DNA of 64,000 bases from Cladorhizidae sp. MBARI D1340-BT2 (lineage: Eukaryota > Porifera > Demospongiae > Poecilosclerida > Cladorhizidae), in assembly GCA_028752905.1 (NCBI GenBank), contig JAQNBH010000003.1, positions 38,314,472-38,378,471 of the forward strand. The letters run 5' to 3'. Of this stretch, positions 14,062 through 27,669 are shown piece by piece (the first letter of the stretch is position 1; each line of letters starts with the position of its first letter). A program made the translations under genes and the position numbers. The notes beneath the pieces were generated by a model. It worked only from the letters and a program-made list of their open reading frames with translations. It had not been told where the DNA came from and searched no databases.

Positions 14062-17000
14062 TGGTTATACACCTAGCATGGTTATACACCTAGCATGGTT
14101 ATATACCTAGCATGGTTATATACCTAGCATGGTTATATACCTAGCATGGTTATATACCTAGCATGGTTATATACCTAGCATAGTTATACACCTAGCATGG
14201 TTATACAATTAGCATGGTTATACACCTAGCATGGTTATATACCTAGCATGGTTATATACCTAGCATAGTTATACACCTAGCATGGTTATACACCTAGCAT
14301 GGTTATACACCTAGCATGGTTATATACCTAGCATGGTTATATACCTAGCATTAGCATGGTTATATACCTAGCATAGTTATACACCTAGCATGCTTATACA
14401 ATTAGCATGGTTATATACCTAGCATGGTTATATACCTAGCATAGTTATACACTTAGCATGGTTATACACCTATCATGGTTATATACCTAGCATGGTTATA
14501 TACCTAGCATGGTTATATACCTAGCATGGTTATATACCTAGCATGGTTATACACCTAGCATGGTTATATACCTAGCATGGTTATATACCTAGCATGGTTA
14601 TATACCTAGCATGGTTATATACCTAGAATGGTTATACACCTAGCATGGCTATACAATTAGCATGGTTATACACCTAGCATGGTTATATACCTAGCATAGT
14701 TATACACCTAGCATGGTTATACACCTAGCATGGTTATATACCTAGCATGGTTATATACCTAGCATGGTTATATACCTAGCATGGTTATATACCTAGCATA
14801 GTTATACACCTAGCATGGTTATACACCTAGCATGGTTATATACCTAGCATGGTTATACACCTAGCATGGTTATATACCTAGCTTGGTTATACACCTAGCA
14901 TGGTTATAATTATACCTAGCTTATATACCTAGCGTGGTTATACACCTAGCATGGTTATATACCTAGCATGGTTATACACCTAGCATGCTTATACAATTAG
15001 CATGGTTATATACCTAGCATGGTTATATACCTAGCATAGTTATACACTTAGCATGGTTATACACCTATCATGGTTATATACCTAGCATGGTTATATACCT
15101 AGCATGGTTATATAACTAGCATGGTTATATACCTAGCATAGTTATACACCTAGCATGGTTATACAATTAGCATGGTTATACACCTAGCATGGTTATATAC
15201 CTAGCATAGTTATACACCTAGCATGGTTATACACTGAGCATGGTTATATACCTAGCATGGTTATATACCTAGCATGGTTATATACCTAGAATGGTTATAC
15301 ATCTAGCATGGTTATATACCTAGTATGGTTATATACCTAGCATGGTTATATACCTAGCATGGTTATATATCTGGCATAGTTATACACCTAGCATGGTTAT
15401 ACAATTAGCATGGTTATACACCTAGCATGGTTATATACCTAGCATGGTTATATACCTAGCATGGTTATATACCTAGCATGGTTATACACCTAGTATGGTT
15501 ATATACCTAGCATGGTTATGTACCTAGCATGGTTATATACCTAGCATGGTTATATACCTAGCATATTTATACACCTTGCATGGTTATACAATTAACATGG
15601 TTATACACCTAACATGGTTATATACCTAGCATAGCTATACACCTAGCATGGTTATACACCTAGCATGGTTATATACCTAGCATGGTTATATACCTAGCAT
15701 GGTTATATACCTAGCATGGTTATATACCTAGCATGGTTATATACCTAGCATGGTTATATACCTAGCATGGTTATATACCTAGAATGGTTATACACCTAGC
15801 ATGGCTATACAATTAGCATGGTTATACACCTAGCATGGTTATATACCTAGCATAGTTATACACCTAGCATGGTTATACACCTAGCATGGTTATATACCTA
15901 GCATGGTTATATACCTAGCATGGTTATATACCTAGCATGGTTATATACCTAGCATAGTTATACACCTAGCATGGTTATACACCTAGCATGGTTATATACC
16001 TAGCATGGTTATACACCTAGCATGGTTATATACCTAGCTTGGTTATACACCTAGCATGGTTATAATTATACCTAGCTTATATACCTAGCGTGGTTATACA
16101 CCTAGCATGGTTATATACCTAGCATGGTTATACACCTAGCATGCTTATACAATTAGCATGGTTATATACCTAGCATGGTTATATACCTAGCATAGTTATA
16201 CACTTAGCATGGTTATACACCTATCATGGTTATATACCTAGCATGGTTATATACCTAGCATGGTTATATAACTAGCATGGTTATATACCTAGCATAGTTA
16301 TACACCTAGCATGGTTATACAATTAGCATGGTTATACACCTAGCATGGTTATATACCTAGCATAGTTATACACCTAGCATGGTTATACACTGAGCATGGT
16401 TATATACCTAGCATGGTTATATACCTAGCATGGTTATATACCTAGCATGGTTATACACCTAGCATGGTTATATACCTAGTATGGTTATATACCTAGCATG
16501 GTTATATACCTAGCATGGTTATATATCTGGCATAGTTATACACCTAGCATGGTTATACAATTAGCATGGTTATACACCTAGCATGGTTATATACCTAGCA
16601 TGGTTATATACCTAGCATGGTTATATACCTAGCATGGTTATACACCTAGCATGGTTATATACCTAGCATGGTTATGTACCTAGCATGGTTATATACCTAG
16701 CATGGTTATATACCTAGCATATTTATACACCTTGCATGGTTATACAATTAACATGGTTATACACCTAACATGGTTATATACCTAGCATAGCTATACACCT
16801 AGCATGGTTATACACCTAGCATGGTTATATACCTAGCATGGTTATATACCTAGCATGGTTATATACCTAGCATGGTTATATACCTAGCATGGTTATACAC
16901 CTAGCATGGTTATATACCTTGCATGGTTATATACCTAGCATGGTTATATACCTAGCATGGTTATATACCTAGAATGGTTATACACCTAGCATGGCTATAC

Positions 17001-18898
17001 AATTAGCATGGTTATACACCTAGCATGGTTATATACCTAGCATAGTTATACACCTAGCATGGTTATACACCTAGCATGGTTATATACCTAGCATGGTTAT
17101 ATACCTAGCATGGTTATATACCTAGCATGGTTATATACCTAGCATAGTTATACACCTAGCATGGTTATACACCTAGCATGGTTATATACCTAGCATGATT
17201 ATACATCTAGCATGGTTATATACCTAGCTTGGTTATACACCTAGCATGGTTATAATTATACCTAGCATGGTTATATACCTAGCGTGGTTATACACCTAGC
17301 ATGGTTATATACCTAGCTTGGTTATACACCTAGCATGGTTATAATTATACCTAGCATGGTTATATACCTAGCGTGGTTATACACCTAGCATGGTTATATA
17401 CCTAGCATGGTTATACACCTAGCATGGTTATACACCTAGCATGGTTATATACCTAGCATGGTTATATACCTAGCATGGTTATACAATTAGCATGGTTATA
17501 CACCTAGCATGGTTATATACCTAGCATAGTTATACACCTAGCATGGTTATACACCTAGCATGGTTATATACCTAGCATGGTTATATACTTAGCATGGTTA
17601 TATACCTAGCATGGTTATATACCTAGCATGGTTATATACCTAGCATGGTTATACACCTAGCATGGTTATATACCTAGCATGTTTATATACCTAGCATGGT
17701 CATATACCTAGCTTGGTTATACACCTAGCATGGTTATAATTATACCTAGCATGGTTATATACCTAGCGTGGTTATACACATAGCATGGTTATATACCTAG
17801 CATGGTTATACACCTAGTATGGTTAAGCAATTAGCATGGTTATACAGCTAGCATGGTTATATACATAGCATAGTTATACACCTAGTATGGTTATACACCT
17901 AGCATGGTTATATACCTAGCATGGTAATATAACTAGCATGGTTATATACCTAGCATGATTATATACCTAGCATAGTTATACACCTAGCATGGTTATACAA
18001 TTAGCATGGTTATACACCTAGCATGGTTATATACCTAGCATGGTTATATACCTAGCATAGTTATACACCTAGCATGGTTATACACCTAGCATGGTTATAC
18101 ACCTAGCATGGTTATATACCTAGCATGGTTATATACCTAGCATGGTTATATACCTAGCATGGTTATATACCTAGCATGGTTATATACCTAGCATAGTTAT
18201 ACACCTAGCATGGTTATACAATTAGCATGGTTATACACCTAGCATGGTTATACACCTAGCATGGTTATACACCTAGCATGGTTATATACCTAGCATGGTT
18301 ATATACCTAGCATTGTTATACACCTAGCATGCTTATACAATTAGCATTGTTATACACCTAGCCTGGTTATATACCTAGCATAGTTATACACTTAGCATGG
18401 TTATACACCTATCATGGTTATATACCTAGCATGGTTATATACCTAGCATGGTTATATACCTAGCATGGTTATATACCTAGCATGGTTATATACCTAGCAT
18501 AGTTATACACCTAGCATGCTTATACAATTAACATTGTTATACACCTAGCATGGTTATATACCTAGCATAGTTATACACTTAGCATGGTTATACACCTATC
18601 ATGGTTATATACCTAGCATGGTTATATACCTAGCATGGTTATATACCTAGCATGGTTATATACCTAGCATGGTTATATACCTAGCATGATTATACACCTA
18701 GCATGGTTATATACCTAGCTTGGTTATACACCTAGCATGGTTATAATTATACCTAGCATGGTTATATACCTAGCGTGGTTATACACCTAGCATGGTTATA
18801 TACCTAGCTTGGTTATACACCTAGCATGGTTATAATTATACCTAGCATGGTTTTATACCTAGCGTGGTTATACACCTAGCATGGTTATATACCTAGCA
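14062..18898 (+). repeat. 4.8-kb higher-order unit B1
   Basis: This is the counterpart of unit A1 in block B, shifted by 13,461 bp: TAGCAT remnant at 14352, CTAGAATGG at 14626, 15782 and 16972, AATT-insert monomers at 14902, 16058, 17248, 17337, 17732, 18739 and 18828, GGTTAAGC at 17821. It keeps the two-monomer segment before 14902 that A1 has and A2 lacks. Confidence 0.87.
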
Positions 18899-21800
18899 TG
18901 GTTATACACCTAGCATGGTTATACACCTAGCATGGTTATATACCTAGCATGGTTATATACCTAGCATGGTTATATACCTAGCATGGTTATATACCTAGCA
19001 TGGTTATATACCTAGCATAGTTATACACCTAGCATGGTTATACAATTAGCATGGTTATACACCTAGCATGGTTATATACCTAGCATGGTTATATACCTAG
19101 CATAGTTATACACCTAGCATGGTTATACACCTAGCATGGTTATACACCTAGCATGGTTATATACCTAGCATGGTTATATACCTAGCATTAGCATGGTTAT
19201 ATACCTAGCATAGTTATACACCTAGCATGCTTATACAATTAGCATGGTTATATACCTAGCATGGTTATATACCTAGCATAGTTATACACTTAGCATGGTT
19301 ATACACCTATCATGGTTATATACCTAGCATGGTTATATACCTAGCATGGTTATATACCTAGCATGGTTATATACCTAGCATGGTTATACACCTAGCATGG
19401 TTATATACCTAGCATGGTTATATACCTAGCATGGTTATATACCTAGCATGGTTATATACCTAGAATGGTTATACACCTAGCATGGCTATACAATTAGCAT
19501 GGTTATACACCTAGCATGGTTATATACCTAGCATAGTTATACACCTAGCATGGTTATACACCTAGCATGGTTATATACCTAGCATGGTTATATACCTAGC
19601 ATGGTTATATACCTAGCATGGTTATATACCTAGCATAGTTATACACCTAGCATGGTTATACACCTAGCATGGTTATATACCTAGCTTGGTTATACACCTA
19701 GCATGGTTATAATTATACCTAGCTTATATACCTAGCGTGGTTATACACCTAGCATGGTTATATACCTAGCATGGTTATACACCTAGCATGCTTATACAAT
19801 TAGCATGGTTATATACCTAGCATGGTTATATACCTAGCATAGTTATACACTTAGCATGGTTATACACCTATCATGGTTATATACCTAGCATGGTTATATA
19901 CCTAGCATGGTTATATAACTAGCATGGTTATATACCTAGCATAGTTATACACCTAGCATGGTTATACAATTAGCATGGTTATACACCTAGCATGGTTATA
20001 TACCTAGCATAGTTATACACCTAGCATGGTTATACACTGAGCATGGTTATATACCTAGCATGGTTATATACCTAGCATGGTTATATACCTAGAATGGTTA
20101 TACATCTAGCATGGTTATATACCTAGTATGGTTATATACCTAGCATGGTTATATACCTAGCATGGTTATATATCTGGCATAGTTATACACCTAGCATGGT
20201 TATACAATTAGCATGGTTATACACCTAGCATGGTTATATACCTAGCATGGTTATATACCAAGCATGGTTATATACCTAGCATGGTTATACACCTAGTATG
20301 GTTATATACCTAGCATGGTTATGTACCTAGCATGGTTATATACCTAGCATGGTTATATACCTAGCATATTTATACACCTTGCATGGTTATACAATTAACA
20401 TGGTTATACACCTAACATGGTTATATACCTAGCATAGCTATACACCTAGCATGGTTATACACCTAGCATGGTTATATACCTAGCATGGTTATATACCTAG
20501 CATGGTTATATACCTAGCATGGTTATATACCTAGCATGGTTATATACCTAGCATGGTTATATACCTAGCATGGTTATATACCTAGAATGGTTATACACCT
20601 AGCATGGCTATACAATTAGCATGGTTATACACCTAGCATGGTTATATACCTAGCATAGTTATACACCTAGCATGGTTATACACCTAGCATGGTTATATAC
20701 CTAGCATGGTTATATACCTAGCATGGTTATATACCTAGCATGGTTATATACCTAGCATAGTTATACACCTAGCATGGTTATACACCTAGCATGGTTATAT
20801 ACCTAGCATGGTTATACACCTAGCATGGTTATATACCTAGCTTGGTTATACACCTAGCATGGTTATAATTATACCTAGCTTATATACCTAGCGTGGTTAT
20901 ACACCTAGCATGGTTATATACCTAGCATGGTTATACACCTAGCATGCTTATACAATTAGCATGGTTATATACCTAGCATGGTTATATACCTAGCATAGTT
21001 ATACACTTAGCATGGTTATACACCTATCATGGTTATATACCTAGCATGGTTATATACCTAGCATGGTTATATAACTAGCATGGTTATATACCTAGCATAG
21101 TTATACACCTAGCATGGTTATACAATTAGCATGGTTATACACCTAGCATGGTTATATACCTAGCATAGTTATACACCTAGCATGGTTATACACTGAGCAT
21201 GGTTATATACCTAGCATGGTTATATACCTAGCATGGTTATATACCTAGCATGGTTATACACCTAGCATGGTTATATACCTAGTATGGTTATATACCTAGC
21301 ATGGTTATATACCTAGCATGGTTATATATCTGGCATAGTTATACACCTAGCATGGTTATACAATTAGCATGGTTATACACCTAGCATGGTTATATACCTA
21401 GCATGGTTATATACCTAGCATGGTTATATACCTAGCATGGTTATACACCTAGCATGGTTATATACCTAGCATGGTTATGTACCTAGCATGGTTATATACC
21501 TAGCATGGTTATATACCTAGCATATTTATACACCTTGCATGGTTATACAATTAACATGGTTATACACCTAACATGGTTATATACCTAGCATAGCTATACA
21601 CCTAGCATGGTTATACACCTAGCATGGTTATATACCTAGCATGGTTATATACCTAGCATGGTTATATACCTAGCATGGTTATATACCTAGCATGGTTATA
21701 CACCTAGCATGGTTATATACCTTGCATGGTTATATACCTAGCATGGTTATATACCTAGCATGGTTATATACCTAGAATGGTTATACACCTAGCATGGCTA

Positions 21801-23772
21801 TACAATTAGCATGGTTATACACCTAGCATGGTTATATACCTAGCATAGTTATACACCTAGCATGGTTATACACCTAGCATGGTTATATACCTTGCATGGT
21901 TATATACCTAGCATGGTTATATACCTAGCATGGTTATATACCTAGCATAGTTATACACCTAGCATGGTTATACACCTAGCATGGTTATATACCTAGCATG
22001 ATTATACATCTAGCATGGTTATATACCTAGCTTGGTTATACACCTAGCATGGTTATAATTATACCTAGCATGGTTATATACCTAGCGTGGTTATACACCT
22101 AGCATGGTTATATACCTAGCTTGGTTATACACCTAGCATGGTTATAATTATACCTAGCATGGTTATATACCTAGCGTGGTTATACACCTAGCATGGTTAT
22201 ATACCTAGCATGGTTATACACCTAGCATGGTTATACACCTAGCATGGTTATATACCTAGCATGGTTATATACCTAGCATGGTTATACAATTAGCATGGTT
22301 ATACACCTAGCATGGTTATATACCTAGCATAGTTATACACCTAGCATGGTTATACACCTAGCATGGTTATATACCTAGCATGGTTATATACTTAGCATGG
22401 TTATATACCTAGCATGGTTATATACCTAGCATGGTTATATACCTAGCATGGTTATACACCTAGCATGGTTATATACCTAGCATGTTTATATACCTAGCAT
22501 GGTCATATACCTAGCTTGGTTATACACCTAGCATGGTTATAATTATACCTAGCATGGTTATATACCTAGCGTGGTTATACACATAGCATGGTTATATACC
22601 TAGCATGGTTATACACCTAGTATGGTTAAGCAATTAGCATGGTTATACAGCTAGCATGGTTATATACATAGCATAGTTATACACCTAGTATGGTTATACA
22701 CCTAGCATGGTTATATACCTAGCATGGTAATATAACTAGCATGGTTATATACCTAGCATGATTATATACCTAGCATAGTTATACACCTAGCATGGTTATA
22801 CAATTAGCATGGTTATACATCTAGCATGGTTATATACCTAGCATGGTTATATACCTAGCATAGTTATACACCTAGCATGGTTATACACCTAGCATGGTTA
22901 TACACCTAGCATGGTTATATACCTAGCATGGTTATATACCTAGCATGGTTATATACCTAGCATGGTTATATACCTAGCATGGTTATATACCTAGCATAGT
23001 TATACACCTAGCATGGTTATACAATTAGCATGGTTATACACCTAGCATGGTTATACACCTAGCATGGTTATACACCTAGCATGGTTATATACCTAGCATG
23101 GTTATATACCTAGCATTGTTATACACCTAGCATGCTTATACAATTAGCATTGTTATACACCTAGCCTGGTTATATACCTAGCATAGTTATACACTTAGCA
23201 TGGTTATACACCTATCATGGTTATATACCTAGCATGGTTATATACCTAGCATGGTTATATACCTAGCATGGTTATATACCTAGCATGGTTATATACCTAG
23301 CATAGTTATACACCTAGCATGCTTATACAATTAACATTGTTATACACCTAGCATGGTTATATACCTAGCATAGTTATACACTTAGCATGGTTATACACCT
23401 ATCATGGTTATATACCTAGCATGGTTATATACCTAGCATGGTTATATACCTAGCATGGTTATATACCTAGCATGGTTATATACCTAGCATGATTATACAC
23501 CTAGCATGGTTATATACCTAGCTTGGTTATACACCTAGCATGGTTATAATTATACCTAGCATGGTTATATACCTAGCGTGGTTATACACCTAGCATGGTT
23601 ATATACCTAGCTTGGTTATACACCTAGCATGGTTATAATTATACCTAGCATGGTTATATACCTAGCGTGGTTATACACCTAGCATGGTTATATACCTAGC
23701 ATGGTTATACACCTAGCATGGTTATACACCTAGCATGGTTATATACCTAGCATGGTTATATACCTAGCATGG
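18899..23772 (+). repeat. 4.8-kb higher-order unit B2
   Basis: This is the counterpart of unit A2 in block B. It has the TAGCAT remnant at 19189, AATT inserts at 19705, 20861, 22051, 22140 and 22535, and GGTTAAGC at 22624. Like A2 it lacks the two monomers before its first AATT insert (519 bp from remnant landmark to insert, versus 553 in A1 and B1), and it shares the A2-specific ACCAAGC and ACCTTGC variants. Confidence 0.87.
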
Positions 23773-26604
23773 TTATACAATTAGCATAGTTATACACCTA
23801 GCATGGTTATATACCTAGCATAGTTATACACCTAGCATGGTTATACACCTAGCATGGTTATATACCTAGCATGGTTATATACTTAGCATGGTTATATACC
23901 TAGCATGGTTATATACCTAGCATGGTTATATACCTAGCATGGTTATACACCTAGCATGGTTATATACCTAGCATGTTTATATACCTAGCATGGTCATATA
24001 CCAAGCTTGGTTATACACCTAGCATGGTTATAATTATACCTAGCATGGTTATATACCTAGCGTGGTTATACACATAGCATGGTTATATACCTAGCATGGT
24101 TATACACCTAGCATGGTTAAGCAATTAGCATGGTTATGCAGCTAGCATGGTTATATACATAGCATAGTTATACACCTAGTATGGTTATACACCTAGCATG
24201 GTTATATACCTAGCATGGTTATATAACTAGCATGGTTATATACCTAGCATGATTATATACCTAGCATAGTTATACACCTAGCATGGTTATACAATTAGCA
24301 TGGTTATACACCTAGCATGGTTATATACCTAGCATGGTTATATACCTAGCATAGTTATACACCTAGCATGGTTATACACCTAGCATGGTTATACACCTAG
24401 CATGGTTATATACCTAGCATGGTTATATACCTAGCATGGTTATATACCTAGCATGGTTATATACCTAGCATGGTTATATACCTAGAATAGTTATACACCT
24501 AGCATGGTTATACAATTAGCATGGTTATACACCTAGCATGGTTATATACCTAGCATGGTTATATACCTAGCATAGTTATACACCTAGCATGGTTATACAA
24601 TTAGCATGGTTATACACCTAGCATGGTTATATACCTAGCATGGTTATATACCTAGCATAGTTATACACCTAGCATGGTTATACACCTAGCATGGTTATAC
24701 ACCTAGCATGATTATATACCTAGCATGATTATACATCTAGCATGGTTATATACCTAGCTTGGTTATACACCTAGCATGGTTATAATTATACCTAGCATGG
24801 TTATATACCTAGCGTGGTTATACACCTAGCATGGTTATATACCTAGCTTGGTTATACACCTAGCATGGTTATAATTATACCTAGCATGGTTATATACCTA
24901 GCGTGGTTATACACCTAGCATGGTTATATACCTAGCATGGTTATACACCTAGCATGGTTATACACCTAGCATGGTTATATACCTAGCATGGTTATATACC
25001 TAGCATGGTTATACAATTAGCATGGTTATACACCTAGCATGGTTATATACCTAGCATAGTTATACACCTAGCATGGTTATACACCTAGCATGGTTATATA
25101 CCTAGCATGGTTATATACTTAGCATGGTTATATACCTAGCATGGTTATATACCTAGCATGGTTATATACCTAGCATGGTTATACACCTAGCATGGTTATA
25201 TACCTAGCATGTTTATATACCTAGCATGGTCATATACCTAGCTTGGTTATACACCTAGCATGGTTATAATTATACCTAGCATGGTTATATACCTAGCGTG
25301 GTTATACACATAGCATGGTTATATACCTAGCATGGTTATACACCTAGCATGGTTAAGCAATTAGCATGGTTATACAGCTAGCATGGTTATATACATAGCA
25401 TAGTTATACACCTAGTATGGTTATACACCTAGCATGGTTATATACCTAGCATGGTAATATAACTAGCATGGTTATATACCTAGCATGATTATATACCTAG
25501 CATAGTTATACACCTAGCATGGTTATACAATTAGCATGGTTATACACCTAGCATGGTTATATACCTAGCATGGTTATATACCTAGCATAGTTATACACCT
25601 AGCATGGTTATACACCTAGCATGGTTATACACCTAGCATGGTTATATACCTAGCATGGTTATATACCTAGCATGGTTATATACCTAGCATGGTTATATAC
25701 CTAGCATGGTTATATACCTAGCATAGTTATACACCTAGCATGGTTATACAATTAGCATGGTTATACACCTAGCATGGTTATACACCTAGCATGGTTATAC
25801 ACCTAGCATGGTTATATACCTAGCATGGTTATATACCTAGCATTGTTATACACCTAGCATGCTTATACAATTAGCATTGTTATACACCTAGCCTGGTTAT
25901 ATACCTAGCATAGTTATACACTTAGCATGGTTATACACCTATCATGGTTATATACCTAGCATGGTTATATACCTAGCATGGTTATATACCTAGCATGGTT
26001 ATATACCTAGCATGGTTATATACCTAGCATAGTTATACACCTAGCATGCTTATACAATTAACATTGTTATACACCTAGCATGGTTATATACCTAGCATAG
26101 TTATACACTTAGCATGGTTATACACCTATCATGGTTATATACCTAGCATGGTTATATACCTAGCATGGTTATATACCTAGCATGGTTATATACCTAGCAT
26201 GGTTATATACCTAGCATGATTATACACCTAGCATGGTTATATACCTAGCTTGGTTATACACCTAGCATGGTTATAATTATACCTAGCATGGTTATATACC
26301 TAGCGTGGTTATACACCTAGCATGGTTATATACCTCGCTTGGTTATACACCTAGCATGGTTATAATTATACCTAGCATGGTTATATACCTAGCGTGGTTA
26401 TACACCTAGCATGGTTATATACCTAGCATGGTTATACACCTAGCATGGTTATACACCTAGCATGGTTATATACCTAGCATGGTTATATACCTAGCATGGT
26501 TATACAATTAGCATAGTTATACACCTAGCATGGTTATATACCTAGCATAGTTATACACCTAGCATGGTTATACACCTAGCATGGTTATATACCTAGCATG
26601 GTTA
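23773..26604 (+). repeat. tail of block B, 2.7-kb-type units
   Basis: This is the counterpart of 10312-13126, shifted by 13,461 and then 13,478 bp after one extra monomer near 24430-24480. Its GGTTAAGC landmarks are at 24115 and 25351 (spacing 1,236 bp, against 1,219 bp in block A). CCTCGC is at 26333. Confidence 0.82.
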
Positions 26605-26841
26605 TATACTTAGCATGGTTATATACCTAGCATGGTTATATACCTAGCATGGTTATATACCTAGCATGGTTATACACCTAGCATGGTTATATACCTAGCA
26701 TGTTTATATACCTAGCATGGTCATATACCTAGCTTGGTTATACACCTAGCATGGTTATAATTATACCTAGCATGGTTATATACCTAGCGTGGTTATACAC
26801 ATAGCATGGTTATATACCTAGCATGGTTATACACCTAGCAT
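26014..26841 (+). repeat. 828-bp tandem duplication, first copy
   Basis: This segment is repeated immediately downstream at an exact offset of 828 bp, equal to 48 monomers plus three 4-bp AATT inserts. Landmarks are the TTAACATTG variant (acattg at 26061 and 26889) and AATT inserts (26269 and 27097). It spans the end of block B at 26604. The copies share the CTAG/CATG monomer order throughout; the first copy has CCTCGC where the second has CCTAGC. Confidence 0.86.
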
Positions 26842-27669
26842 GGTTATATACCTAGCATAGTTATACACCTAGCATGCTTATACAATTAACATTGTTATAC
26901 ACCTAGCATGGTTATATACCTAGCATAGTTATACACTTAGCATGGTTATACACCTATCATGGTTATATACCTAGCATGGTTATATACCTAGCATGGTTAT
27001 ATACCTAGCATGGTTATATACCTAGCATGGTTATATACCTAGCATGATTATACACCTAGCATATTTATATACCTAGCTTGGTTATACACCTAGCATGGTT
27101 ATAATTATACCTAGCATGGTTATATACCTAGCGTGGTTATACACCTAGCATGGTTATATACCTAGCTTGGTTATACACCTAGCATGGTTATAATTATACC
27201 TAGCATGGTTATATACCTAGCGTGGTTATACACCTAGCATGGTTATATACCTAGCATGGTTATACACCTAGCATGGTTATACACCTAGCATGGTTATATA
27301 CCTAGCATGGTTATATACCTAGCATGGTTATACAATTAGCATAGTTATACACCTAGCATGGTTATATACCTAGCATAGTTATACACCTAGCATGGTTATA
27401 CACCTAGCATGGTTATATACCTAGCATGGTTATATACTTAGCATGGTTATATACCTAGCATGGTTATATACCTAGCATGGTTATATACCTAGCATGGTTA
27501 TACACCTAGCATGGTTATATACCTAGCATGTTTATATACCTAGCATGGTCATATACCTAGCTTGGTTATACACCTAGCATGGTTATAATTATACCTAGCA
27601 TGGTTATATACCTAGCGTGGTTATACACATAGCATGGTTATATACCTAGCATGGTTATACACCTAGCAT
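26842..27669 (+). repeat. 828-bp tandem duplication, second copy
   Basis: This is the second copy. The junction is visible at 26842: related blocks have a GGTTAAGC monomer after this TATACACC monomer, but here the sequence jumps back to a TATATACC monomer that starts the repeated segment. GGTTAAGC then appears at 27670, after the second copy. It carries a private CATATTTATATACC monomer near 27061 that the first copy lacks. Confidence 0.86.

Larger units (their letters stand above)
13394..26604 (+). repeat. 13.46-kb higher-order block, copy B
   Basis: This is the second copy, in direct orientation and close behind copy A. It matches A landmark by landmark up to about 26604, where it continues with TATACTTAG monomers while copy A has TATACACC monomers. 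Two length differences are visible: copy B has four extra monomers near 13580-13650 (shifting the offset from 13,393 to 13,461) and one extra 17-bp monomer in the run before CTAGAATAG near 24485 (shifting it to 13,478). I found no substitution at the landmarks compared, so the copies are very similar, but I did not align every base. Confidence 0.88.
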
